DNA from: Planctomycetota bacterium
GTDB taxonomy: Bacteria; Planctomycetota; MHYJ01; WSZJ01; JACPWG01
DNA: 8,980 nt
Direction: 5' to 3'
Assembly: GCA_016220045.1 (NCBI GenBank)
Contig: JACRIP010000420.1
Coordinates: 1-8,980 of the forward strand
Shown here: positions 1 through 5,843 of the stretch, in pieces
Layout: the number at the start of each line of letters is the position of its first letter
Numbering within the stretch: position 1 is the first letter of the stretch
Notes under the pieces: generated by a model
What the model was told of the DNA's origin: nothing
Seen by the model: the letters and a program-made list of their open reading frames with translations, nothing else
The model's database searches: none
Made by a program: the position numbers and the translations under genes

Positions 1-180
1 CCCCCCCCCCCCGGCCCCCCTGCCTGGGTGCCCGCCCCACCCCCACCGCCCCCCCCCCCCGCCCCCCCTGCCCCCCGACGCGCCCCGCGCGACGGGGGCG
101 GGGGGGAGGGCTGGGGTGGGGGCACGTCCGTACCACCCACGCGCCCCGTGGCCCCCCCCCTCGCCCCCCCCCTAACCGCC
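1..180. repeat. Low-complexity C-run / G-run tract
   Basis: This stretch is almost entirely C runs (12 C at 1-12 and at 49-60), broken by a G-rich island at 94-122. An open frame crosses it in phase with the downstream nucleotidyltransferase, but its translation is mostly Pro, Ala, Gly and Arg and looks non-coding. I see no gene in it. Long homopolymers at the window edge could also contain assembly errors. Confidence 0.75.
94..122 (+). other. G-quadruplex-forming motif
   Basis: Five G runs of 5, 7, 3, 4 and 5 bases (94-98, 100-106, 108-110, 113-116, 118-122) are separated by loops of one or two bases. This satisfies the usual four-run G-quadruplex pattern with very short loops. The flanking C runs (1-90 and 150-172) give equivalent potential on the other strand. 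Any role, such as affecting replication or transcription upstream of the promoter at 271, is inference. Confidence 0.6.
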
Positions 181-270
181 CGGTCGGCAATTGCTTACGG
201 TTGCCTACGGTCGGTCCGAGAACATTCCTCCGCCCTGCGCACCCGCTGCGCCACGATATCGGAATTTCGC

Positions 271-299
271 TTGACACGCTCAATGCCCCCGCCTAAAAT
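271..299 (+). promoter_or_regulatory. Sigma70-type promoter for the nucleotidyltransferase-pilMN unit
   Basis: A perfect -35 hexamer TTGACA (271-276) is followed by a 17-nt spacer and TAAAAT (294-299), a five-of-six match to the -10 consensus. The expected transcription start is near 305-307, giving a leader of about 90 nt before the TTG start at 394. It is the only convincing promoter I found in the window and it sits where one is needed for the first gene. Activity is inferred from consensus match alone. Confidence 0.7.
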
Positions 300-383
300 G
301 CCGATTTACCCTTCAGGAAGGCGAAGTACCCCGTTCGCCGAAGCCCGGCGGACTGGATCCCACGATCGTCCTTCCCGACTAGC

Positions 384-387
384 GGAG
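384..387 (+). promoter_or_regulatory. Ribosome binding site fixing the TTG start at 394
   Basis: GGAG lies 6 nt upstream of TTG 394. The first residues after this start (LKALVLGAG) are the expected beginning of a nucleotidyltransferase, so the site supports TTG 394 over upstream starts that would add a poly-proline leader. Confidence 0.65.
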
Positions 388-393
388 ACGCCC

Positions 394-1134
394 TTGAAGG
401 CCCTCGTCCTCGGGGCAGGCTACGCCGCGCGGCTCTATCCCCTGACCAAGGATCGTCCCAAGTCGCTGCTCCCGATCGGCGGCCGTCCGATCTTGGAGTG
501 GATCATCGAGCCCTTGTCCCAGATTCCCGAACTGGACGAAATCTTCGTCCTCAGCAACCATCGCTTCGCGGAGCAGTTCGAGAAATGGGCCGGAACCTAT
601 CGTTCCGCCCGCCCGATTCGCATCCTGGACGACGGCACCCTCAGCCATGAGGACCGGCTCGGCGCGGTCGGGGACATGCAGTTCGCCATCGAACGCGGTC
701 GCATCCGCGACGACTTGCTGGTGATCGCGGGCGACAACCTGATCGAATACGACCCGCAGGACTTCGCCGCCTTCTTCCGCAAACACGGCGCGACGGTCGC
801 CCTGAAGGACTTGGGCGAACGCGAACCGGTTTCGCAATACAGCGGCGTCGAACTGGATGCCCACGGCCGCATCGTCCGCTTCGAGGAAAAGCCCCCGACC
901 CCGGAGACCTCGCTGATTTCGACCGGCCTGTACCTGTTGCCGCGCAAGCAGCTCAAGCTCATCGCCGAGTACCTGGAACGGGGCCAGAACCGCGACGCAC
1001 CCGGGTACTACCTGGAGTGGCTCCACCGGCAGGTCGATCTCTGGGGCTACCTCGTCCGCGGCTCCTGGTTCGACATCAGCGACATCGATTCCTATAACAA
1101 AGCCTGCGAACTCCACCCGGCGAAACGCCACTAG
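394..1134 (+). CDS. Sugar-phosphate nucleotidyltransferase (RmlA/GlmU-N-like)
   Basis: The 246-residue product is a cytoplasmic single-domain NTP_transferase-family enzyme, which joins a sugar 1-phosphate to an NTP to give an NDP-sugar and pyrophosphate. Visible motifs are the nucleotide-binding loop GAGYAARLYPLT (7-18) followed by RPKSLLPIGGRP (21-32), LGAVGDM (89-95), the metal-site GDN (113-115), FEEKP (163-167), STGLY (176-180) and the C-terminal WFDISDIDSY (225-234). Length is close to short RmlA-type enzymes, without the left-handed beta-helix acyltransferase domain of GlmU. The loop has Tyr10 where many relatives have Ser or Thr. Substrate cannot be assigned from sequence; glucose-1-phosphate thymidylyltransferase or uridylyltransferase is plausible. 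The TTG start follows a GGAG site. pilM begins 17 nt after the stop, so co-transcription with the pilus genes is likely; a link to glycosylation of surface proteins is only a guess. Confidence 0.85.
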   Translation: MKALVLGAGYAARLYPLTKDRPKSLLPIGGRPILEWIIEPLSQIPELDEIFVLSNHRFAEQFEKWAGTYRSARPIRILDDGTLSHEDRLGAVGDMQFAIERGRIRDDLLVIAGDNLIEYDPQDFAAFFRKHGATVALKDLGEREPVSQYSGVELDAHGRIVRFEEKPPTPETSLISTGLYLLPRKQLKLIAEYLERGQNRDAPGYYLEWLHRQVDLWGYLVRGSWFDISDIDSYNKACELHPAKRH

Positions 1135-1151
1135 CGCACAAGGGTTGATCC

Positions 1152-2222
1152 ATGGCGAGACGATCGCTTATCGGCCTGGACATCGGCAGCCGCTTCATCA
1201 AGGCGGTGGAGTTGACCGAGTCCCGCGACCAGCTCGAGCTCACCGCCATGGACATCATCGAGCTCAGCAACGCCTCGCAGTTGCGCGATGCGCTGCGCGA
1301 AATCCTGTCGCGCGGCGGATTTCACACCAAGCGCACCGTGACCGCGGTCTCCGGCCGTGCCGTGATCGTCCGCTATATCAATATGCCCGCCATGTCCGAC
1401 GAAGAGCTGCGCAACGCCGTGCGCTACGAGGCCGGTAAGTACATCCCCTTTGAAGTCGAAGACGTCATCCTCGACTGCCAGCGCCTCGAGGAGCGGGTGG
1501 CCGCGGCCGCCGGCGTCGGCAGCAGTGGCGGCGGCGGCAGCGGAGTCGCCGGAAAGGGCGACGAAATGCGCGTGCTCCTCGTCGCCGTCAAGCGCTCCTT
1601 CGTGGACGACCACGTCGCGGTCCTCGAAGAGACCGGGCTGATCCCCAACATCATCGACGTCGATTCCTTCGCGCTCGGCAACGCCTTCGAACTCACCACC
1701 GCGCTTCGTCCCGGCTCGCAGCCGAGCGACCGGACGATCGCGCTCGTCGACGTCGGCTCCTACAAGACCAATATCAACATCCTCGTCGGCGCCGACTCCT
1801 ACTTCACCCGCGAAATCTACGTCGCCGGCTCGGACTTCACCGAAGCCATCGGCAAGCGCCTCTCGATCGACGCCTCCCAGGCGGAAGCCGTCAAGCGCAA
1901 CCCCGGCCCGCGCACCGAAGAGGTCCACGAAGCCGTCGGTTCGGTCCTGGACGACCTCTGCCACGAAATCTACCTGTCGTTCGACTACTTCAAGACGCAG
2001 TTCGATCGCGAGGTGGACGACATCTACCTCTCGGGCGGCGGCTCGCTGCTCATGGGGCTCGACGAGACCTTCCAGCGCACCTTCGGCAAGAACCCCGTGC
2101 GCTGGGACCCGACCGAAGCCCTCGTCATCCGCACCGACCGCGTCAACCCCGCCGACCTGCGCTCCTTCGCGCCCCAACTCGCGGTGGCCATCGGGCTCGC
2201 CGCGCGCATCCGCAAGGACTGA
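1152..2222 (+). CDS. pilM: Type IV pilus assembly protein PilM (actin-like ATPase)
   Basis: PilM is a cytoplasmic actin/FtsA-fold nucleotide-binding protein that docks on the N-terminal tail of PilN at the base of the pilus machine. The 356-residue product matches the family's usual length. It has phosphate-1 motif LIGLDIGSRFIKAVEL (6-21), the hallmark VRYEAGKYIPF segment (90-100), phosphate-2 motif ALVDVGSYKTNINIL (197-211) and an adenosine-type motif IYLSGGGSLLMGL (291-303). A Gly/Ser/Ala-rich stretch (about 117-136) sits where the family has the end of the 1C subdomain and looks like a flexible loop insert. ATG 1152 is preceded by AGGG at 1141-1144. pilN follows after 3 nt. There is no signal peptide or membrane segment, as expected. 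Confidence 0.95.
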   Translation: MARRSLIGLDIGSRFIKAVELTESRDQLELTAMDIIELSNASQLRDALREILSRGGFHTKRTVTAVSGRAVIVRYINMPAMSDEELRNAVRYEAGKYIPFEVEDVILDCQRLEERVAAAAGVGSSGGGGSGVAGKGDEMRVLLVAVKRSFVDDHVAVLEETGLIPNIIDVDSFALGNAFELTTALRPGSQPSDRTIALVDVGSYKTNINILVGADSYFTREIYVAGSDFTEAIGKRLSIDASQAEAVKRNPGPRTEEVHEAVGSVLDDLCHEIYLSFDYFKTQFDREVDDIYLSGGGSLLMGLDETFQRTFGKNPVRWDPTEALVIRTDRVNPADLRSFAPQLAVAIGLAARIRKD

Positions 2223-2225
2223 TCC

Positions 2226-2948
2226 ATGATTCGCGTCAACCTGCTGCCGATCGAGAAGCGCCACCCCGAGCGCACGCCGCTCCCGCGGTTGATCTCCATC
2301 TTCGTCGGCGTCGGCGTCTCCTTCGGGCTCCTCGTCGCCAACGCGCTTTTCTACCTGAAGGTCGCCGAGGCCGAAACCCGCCTCGCCAGCCTCCAGGCGG
2401 ATCGCGACGGACGGCGCGAGCAGGTCAAGGAGTATGACCAGGTCAAGGCCAAGCGCGAAGAAGCCGACAAGCGCAAACGGGCCATCGAGTCGATCCGCGG
2501 CAGCCGCACCTTTCTCTGGTCCTTCGAAATCGACAAGCTGTGCGACGTCATCAACGATTGCCCCACCGTATGGCTGACCTCGCTCCGGTGCGGCGACGGC
2601 GCCCCTCCGGTCACCCTGTACTTCGGCCCCGGCAAGATGAAGCCCAACTCCACGGTCGAGTTCTATATGCTGCTCGAATGCCGCAGCGCGACCGACGGAA
2701 AAATCAACTATACGGAGTTCGGCAATAAGCTCGAGGAGAAGTTCCTGCCGCCGCCGGCGACCGCGCCCGGTCCGGTGTCGATCGTGCAGACCTCCGGCTT
2801 CCGCTTCCTCAACGACCCCGACCTCGGCGTCGAAGCCATGACTTCCTTCGTCGAAGAGGTCGCCCTCAAGTACACCTTGGGGCTCGTCGGCGTGAAGACG
2901 GCGCCCAAACCCGGCCCGCCGGTCCCCCCCGGGGGCGCTGGCAGCTAG
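2226..2948 (+). CDS. pilN: Type IV pilus inner-membrane protein PilN
   Basis: PilN is a bitopic inner-membrane protein whose cytoplasmic N-terminus binds PilM and whose periplasmic part pairs with PilO. The product opens with MIRVNLLPIEKR, the diagnostic PilN motif, followed by one membrane segment (about 22-44), a charged coiled coil (about 47-90) and a periplasmic domain (95-222). At 240 residues it is somewhat longer than typical PilN, the extra length lying in the periplasmic domain and a Pro/Gly-rich tail (227-240). Four cysteines (106, 112, 122, 152) lie on the periplasmic side and could form disulfides. AAGGA at 2214-2218, inside the end of pilM, serves as ribosome binding site. The TAG stop is part of the CTAG at the left edge of a 111-bp palindromic element, so distal transcription must pass through that element. 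Confidence 0.92.
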   Translation: MIRVNLLPIEKRHPERTPLPRLISIFVGVGVSFGLLVANALFYLKVAEAETRLASLQADRDGRREQVKEYDQVKAKREEADKRKRAIESIRGSRTFLWSFEIDKLCDVINDCPTVWLTSLRCGDGAPPVTLYFGPGKMKPNSTVEFYMLLECRSATDGKINYTEFGNKLEEKFLPPPATAPGPVSIVQTSGFRFLNDPDLGVEAMTSFVEEVALKYTLGLVGVKTAPKPGPPVPPGGAGS

Positions 2949-3055
2949 TGTCCTGTCAACATCGAATCTTCCGGTCCGCGTAGGGGCGCCTCGTGAGGCG
3001 CAACGAGGGGCCACGAATCGAACGACCCTAAGCAACGACCTTGACGGGACACTAG
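2945..3055. mobile_element. MITE-like palindromic element, copy 1
   Basis: This 111-bp unit matches the one at 3733-3843 at 105 of 111 positions with no gaps. Its ends are inverted repeats, CTAGTGTCCTGTCAA and TTGACGGGACACTAG, which pair at 14 of 15 positions. If the outer TA on each side is a target duplication, the structure is C-TA-element-TA-G, which is what insertion into CTAG with TA duplication, known for IS630/Tc1-type elements, would produce. It has no room for a transposase gene. The centre has a shorter hairpin around 2983-3001, whose right arm carries AA where copy 2 has CC. The pilN stop codon lies in its left CTAG. A non-mobile REP-like palindrome is the alternative. Confidence 0.75.
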
Positions 3056-3103
3056 TCGATCGATCCCGTCGCTACCGTACTCTTCCGACCCTCAGGTGTA
3101 GCC
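3056..3103 (+). other. Spacer between element copy 1 and pilO
   Basis: These 48 nt begin with a TCGATCGAT stretch and end with AGGTG at 3094-3098, which is 5 nt upstream of the pilO ATG and a plausible ribosome binding site. The TTGACG at 3041-3046 in the element end resembles a -35 box, but no matching -10 hexamer lies at 16-18 nt, so I call no promoter here. Confidence 0.5.
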
Positions 3104-3736
3104 ATGCGCTTCAGCGAGAAACAGCTCCTCGTGGCGACCGCCGGCCTCTTTCTGGTCGTCATCCTGGGCTTTTCCGGATTCGCGTACTATCTGTACTCCA
3201 GCCGCTGGGACCCGGCGCAGACCGAGATCACCGCGGTCACCGCGGAAATCGACATGCTCAAGGCGAAATTCGCCGAACTCGCCCAGCTCCGCATCGAGCT
3301 GCAGAAGCTCCAGGAAGTCGAAGAGCAGTTCAAGCGCATCCTCCCCACCGCCGCCGAGGTCAAGTACACGCAGTTCGTCGAGACGATGAACCGCTTCGCC
3401 AACGACGCCCAGGTCAAGCTGCCGACGATCACGCGCAACCCCCAGATCAACCAGCCGGCCATCGGCCCGGCCCAGCCCTTTGAGCAGGTCTCCTACACCC
3501 TGACCCTCGATGGCGGCTTCTACGAGCTCGCACGCTTCATCTACTTCGTCGAGACCTACGAGCGCTTCATCAAGGTCGACAACGTGACGTTCACCCCCAA
3601 GCAGCGCGTCGAGGTGAGCAAAGAGGCCAAGGACCTGCGCACGTGGGTCGGCGCCACGATGGTGGTGAGCACCTACGTCTTTACCGCCCCGGTCGCCCCC
3701 GCAGGACCCCCCGCGGCCCCCGGCGGCGGTTCCTAG
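3104..3736 (+). CDS. pilO: Type IV pilus inner-membrane protein PilO
   Basis: PilO forms a heterodimer with PilN in the inner membrane and contacts PilP, setting the spacing of the alignment complex. The 210-residue product has the family layout: a short cytoplasmic start, one membrane segment (about 8-31), a coiled coil (about 40-80) ending in ILPT, and a ferredoxin-like periplasmic domain with the recognisable GGFYELARFIYFVETYERFI (137-156). Length is normal for PilO. The last residues form a Pro/Ala/Gly tail ending GGGS, similar in character to the tail of PilN. Position directly after pilN is the standard order, though here a 111-bp repeat separates them. Its TAG stop is again inside the CTAG edge of a second repeat copy. 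Confidence 0.9.
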   Translation: MRFSEKQLLVATAGLFLVVILGFSGFAYYLYSSRWDPAQTEITAVTAEIDMLKAKFAELAQLRIELQKLQEVEEQFKRILPTAAEVKYTQFVETMNRFANDAQVKLPTITRNPQINQPAIGPAQPFEQVSYTLTLDGGFYELARFIYFVETYERFIKVDNVTFTPKQRVEVSKEAKDLRTWVGATMVVSTYVFTAPVAPAGPPAAPGGGS

Positions 3737-3843
3737 CGTCCTGTCAACATCGAATCTTCCGGTCCGTGTAGGGGCGCCTCGTGAGGCGCCCCGAGGGGCC
3801 ACGAATCGAACGACCCCAAGCAACGACGTTGACGGGACACTAG
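3733..3843. mobile_element. MITE-like palindromic element, copy 2
   Basis: This copy lies in the same orientation and has the same 111-bp length as the element at 2945-3055, with six substitutions. The terminal inverted repeats CTAGCGTCCTGTCAA and TTGACGGGACACTAG pair at 13 of 15 positions, and pairing continues imperfectly inward. The central palindrome GGGGCGCCTC-GT-GAGGCGCCCC (3771-3792) is perfect. The element starts within the pilO stop codon. It carries no open frame of its own. An IS630/Tc1-type miniature element is my preferred reading, based on the CTAG/TA edge structure; no parent transposon is visible in the window. Confidence 0.75.
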
Positions 3844-3863
3844 CCGCCGCAAGGCACGTACCT

Positions 3864-3880
3864 GATCCCGGCGCGGGATC
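3864..3880 (+). other. Small hairpin upstream of the PilP-position gene
   Basis: GATCCCG and CGGGATC form a perfect 7-bp stem around a 3-nt loop. It lies about 33 nt before the preferred start at 3913. No T run follows, so it is not a typical terminator; its role, if any, is unknown. Confidence 0.35.
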
Positions 3881-3900
3881 CCCGGATCGGACACATGTTC

Positions 3901-3904
3901 GAGG
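3901..3904 (+). promoter_or_regulatory. Ribosome binding site favouring ATG 3913
   Basis: GAGG lies 8 nt upstream of ATG 3913, whereas ATG 3895 has no comparable site. Starting at 3913 also gives a cleaner signal peptide (positive start, hydrophobic core, Ala at -1). Confidence 0.55.
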
Positions 3905-3912
3905 CACCACCG

Positions 3913-5577
3913 ATGTTTGCGCGACTCCTTCGCAACGCCCTCTGCGCGGCCGGGCTCCTGGCCGCCGTTGCGCTCGCGTCGCTCTACGCCCAAGAGCAGC
4001 CGCCCCAGCCGGCGGCGCCGGGCAAGCCCGCCGAAAAGCCCGCCGTCCCCCCCGCCCCAAAGACCTACGAGGAAGAGCTCTGGTACCGCATCCTCGAAAA
4101 GGACGACCCCATCGGCTACGGCCATCACACGATCGCCAAGACCACCTTCAAGGGCCAGCCCGCCCTCCGCCTCCTCTACGAAGAGGAAATGCGCCCGCGC
4201 AAACTCCTCGACGCCGAGACCAGCGCCCGCCTCTCCACCATCACCAATTACGACTACGAGTTCATCGAAGGCGAGATGGGCGCGTTCAAGGGCGAAGAAG
4301 AGAAACGCTACAGCCTGCGCGTCAGCCAGGAACACCTGTTCCTGGTCACCGCTCAGGGGAATTTCGACGCCGACTGGACGACCAAGGACGCCGGCCTGGA
4401 GTGCATGCTCGGCAAGTGGCTCTCCAAGAAGGGCCTGGTCGAAGGCAAGCGCTGGCAATTCCAGCATTTCACCGGCCTCGCCGAACCCCCGACCGAGACC
4501 TGGGAGATCGAGGTGCGCGAGCACGCCACCCGCTCCTTCGCGGACGAGTCGGTCCAGGGCTGGTCCTGCCGCGCTACCGGCCGCCGCGGCGACAAGCCGA
4601 TCGACCGGATCTACTTCGTGGACGAGAACGGGCGCATCCTGGAAATGCGCGAGGGCGACGTCACGCGGATTTTCGTGCGCACCGAAGAGGCCGCCAAGGT
4701 CGGCCAGCGCTTCGAACTCGCCGCGCGCGGCCGCCGCGACCCCTTCCGCGTCGCCATGACGCCCAAGGACAAGCTCAAGGTCGGCGACCCCGCCGACGCG
4801 CCCGGCACGAACGCGCCGCAGAAGTCCCGGCCGATGCCCGAGGCGGAGATCCAGCGCCTCCTGCAGGCGGCGCGCGAAAACGTGGAGTCGATGCGCGAGG
4901 CCAAGAAGAAGTACGCGGCGGACCCGAACCGCCTGCAGCAGAGTCTCGAGAAAAGCTACAACGACGTGCTCTATGTCTGGCAGGAGTTCCAGGACAAGGT
5001 CAAGATCAAGAACGACGGCCATCGCATCGCCATCGGCAAGCTCAAGGCCGAGGCGGAGGAGCTGTGGAGCGGCCTGGAGCGGCTCGTCGCCCAGGTCGAC
5101 AAGATCCACAAGGAAGCGGACGAGATGTTCGGGCAGGCCCAGTATCCGCCGATCGAAGCCAAGCGCGCCGAGGCGGAATCCATCGCCAAGCGCCCCGAGC
5201 TCGCCGGCACCCGCTACGCTCCTCAGGTGGAGCTTCTCTATGAGAAGGTCCGCCGTCTCGCGGAACGCGCCAAGCTGCGCATCGAGTTCGAGGGCAAGAA
5301 GCCCAAGATCACCGGCATCATCTACCACCTCGTGCCGCGCGAGGTCCCGTTCCGCATGGGCGTCGAGCTGCTCGGCGACCGGATCTCGGTGGAGTCGAAC
5401 CTGCGCGTCTCCTCCTCCAGTTCGACCTGCTTCCTCAGCGTCGCCGGCCAGGACCAGGTCAAGGCCGAAGGGGAAGACCTGAGTGCGGAGCTGCGCGTCA
5501 AACGCATTGAGCGCGGCGCCGTGCTCTTCGATTACCGCGGCGAGGAGATCCGGGTGGAGATGGGAAGGCAGTCGTAG
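3913..5577 (+). CDS. Exported PilP-position protein with coiled coil and putative PilP/GspC-like C-terminus
   Basis: I do not recognise this 554-residue protein as one named family. It starts with a type I signal peptide (MFARLLRNALCAAG onward, cleavage probably after LYA near residue 26) and a Pro/Ala-rich linker. Residues 52-265 read as a beta-rich domain beginning ELWYRILEKDDPIGYGHH, reminiscent of exported DUF3108-like folds. GRRDPFRV (273-280) recalls the RDPF motif of PilP. Residues 308-460 are charged and helical, probably a coiled coil. The end (464-550) starts ITGIIYHLVPREVP, has VELLGDRISVESNLRV and ends ELRVKRIERGAVLFDYRGEE, resembling the PilP/GspC homology region that binds secretin N0 domains. 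It sits exactly between pilO and the secretin, where pilP belongs, but is about three times PilP's length and lacks a lipobox. A PilP equivalent is inferred, not shown. An alternative ATG at 3895 would add six residues. Confidence 0.6.
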   Translation: MFARLLRNALCAAGLLAAVALASLYAQEQPPQPAAPGKPAEKPAVPPAPKTYEEELWYRILEKDDPIGYGHHTIAKTTFKGQPALRLLYEEEMRPRKLLDAETSARLSTITNYDYEFIEGEMGAFKGEEEKRYSLRVSQEHLFLVTAQGNFDADWTTKDAGLECMLGKWLSKKGLVEGKRWQFQHFTGLAEPPTETWEIEVREHATRSFADESVQGWSCRATGRRGDKPIDRIYFVDENGRILEMREGDVTRIFVRTEEAAKVGQRFELAARGRRDPFRVAMTPKDKLKVGDPADAPGTNAPQKSRPMPEAEIQRLLQAARENVESMREAKKKYAADPNRLQQSLEKSYNDVLYVWQEFQDKVKIKNDGHRIAIGKLKAEAEELWSGLERLVAQVDKIHKEADEMFGQAQYPPIEAKRAEAESIAKRPELAGTRYAPQVELLYEKVRRLAERAKLRIEFEGKKPKITGIIYHLVPREVPFRMGVELLGDRISVESNLRVSSSSSTCFLSVAGQDQVKAEGEDLSAELRVKRIERGAVLFDYRGEEIRVEMGRQS

Positions 5578-5641
5578 AGCGGGAATCGCCGTTCGCCAGG
5601 TCAGTCTCGCGCCCGAAACCCAACCGCTCCAACACCGTTCG

Positions 5642-5729
5642 ATTGCGGATTTCGGATTTCGAATTGCGGATTAGCTGCTGGATTCGCCGGTTTGCGTCAA
5701 TCCGCAATCCGAAATTCGAAATCCGCAAT
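5642..5729. repeat. 31-bp inverted repeat built of heptamers
   Basis: The left arm (5642-5672) and right arm (5699-5729) are inverted copies matching at 29 of 31 positions, separated by a 26-nt loop. Each arm is itself four degenerate 7-bp units of the form ATTKCGR plus ATT. It would form a long AT-richer hairpin in transcripts in an otherwise GC-rich region. No T run follows. It resembles dispersed palindromic repeats of environmental bacterial genomes; a transcription-attenuating or mRNA-stabilising role is possible. Confidence 0.75.
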
Positions 5730-5778
5730 TCTGGACGCGGTGTCAAGAAGCATAGCCGTAGGGATCCAATCCGTTGTC

Positions 5779-5830
5779 GTTCCTGTCGCCCCGCTCCCGG
5801 GTACGTGCCCGGGACCAGGGGGACAGGAAC
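5779..5830. repeat. 23-bp inverted repeat just upstream of the secretin
   Basis: The left arm (5779-5801) and right arm (5808-5830) pair at 20 of 23 positions around a 6-nt loop, with GTTCCTGTC/GACAGGAAC at the base and CCCGGG at the tip. The right arm ends 7 nt before the AGGAGG ribosome binding site, so the structure will lie in the leader of the secretin mRNA. It may be a dispersed palindrome or a regulatory hairpin. Confidence 0.65.
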
Positions 5831-5837
5831 CCCCCTC

Positions 5838-5843
5838 AGGAGG
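5838..5843 (+). promoter_or_regulatory. Consensus ribosome binding site for the secretin
   Basis: AGGAGG lies 8 nt upstream of ATG 5852. It is the strongest ribosome binding site in the window and settles the start in favour of ATG 5852 over an in-frame TTG at 5774 that would read through the inverted repeat. Confidence 0.8.

Noticed and set aside
191..210. Tandem decamer TTGCTTACGG/TTGCCTACGG
   Set aside because: There are only two units with one mismatch and no further spaced copies, which is not enough to call an operator or repeat array.
28..393. N-terminal extension of the nucleotidyltransferase through the C-rich tract (in-frame ATG at 28)
   Set aside because: The extension is low-complexity Pro/Ala/Gly/Arg, contains the promoter at 271-299, and the family's conserved start lies right after TTG 394, which has its own ribosome binding site.
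1131..3035. 634-codon open frame on the minus strand
   Set aside because: It lies antisense to pilM and pilN and has Asp/Val/Gly/Leu-rich composition typical of a shadow of GC-rich codons. Its first 30 residues come from the palindromic element.
3041..3069. Outward promoter from the right end of element copy 1 (TTGACG as -35)
   Set aside because: No hexamer close to TATAAT lies 16-18 nt downstream. The same test fails for copy 2 at 3829-3834.
2945..3843. CRISPR-like reading of the repeated 111-bp units
   Set aside because: There are only two copies, 111 bp long, with a whole gene between them and palindromic transposon-like ends, so they are not CRISPR repeats.
4401..5243. 280-codon plus-strand frame overlapping the PilP-position gene
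   Set aside because: It is Arg/Gly/Ala/Pro-rich and out of frame within a better supported gene, with no motif or ribosome binding site.
3733..5328. 531-codon open frame on the minus strand
   Set aside because: It is antisense to the PilP-position gene, which has a signal peptide and ribosome binding site. The minus frame shows no recognisable domain.
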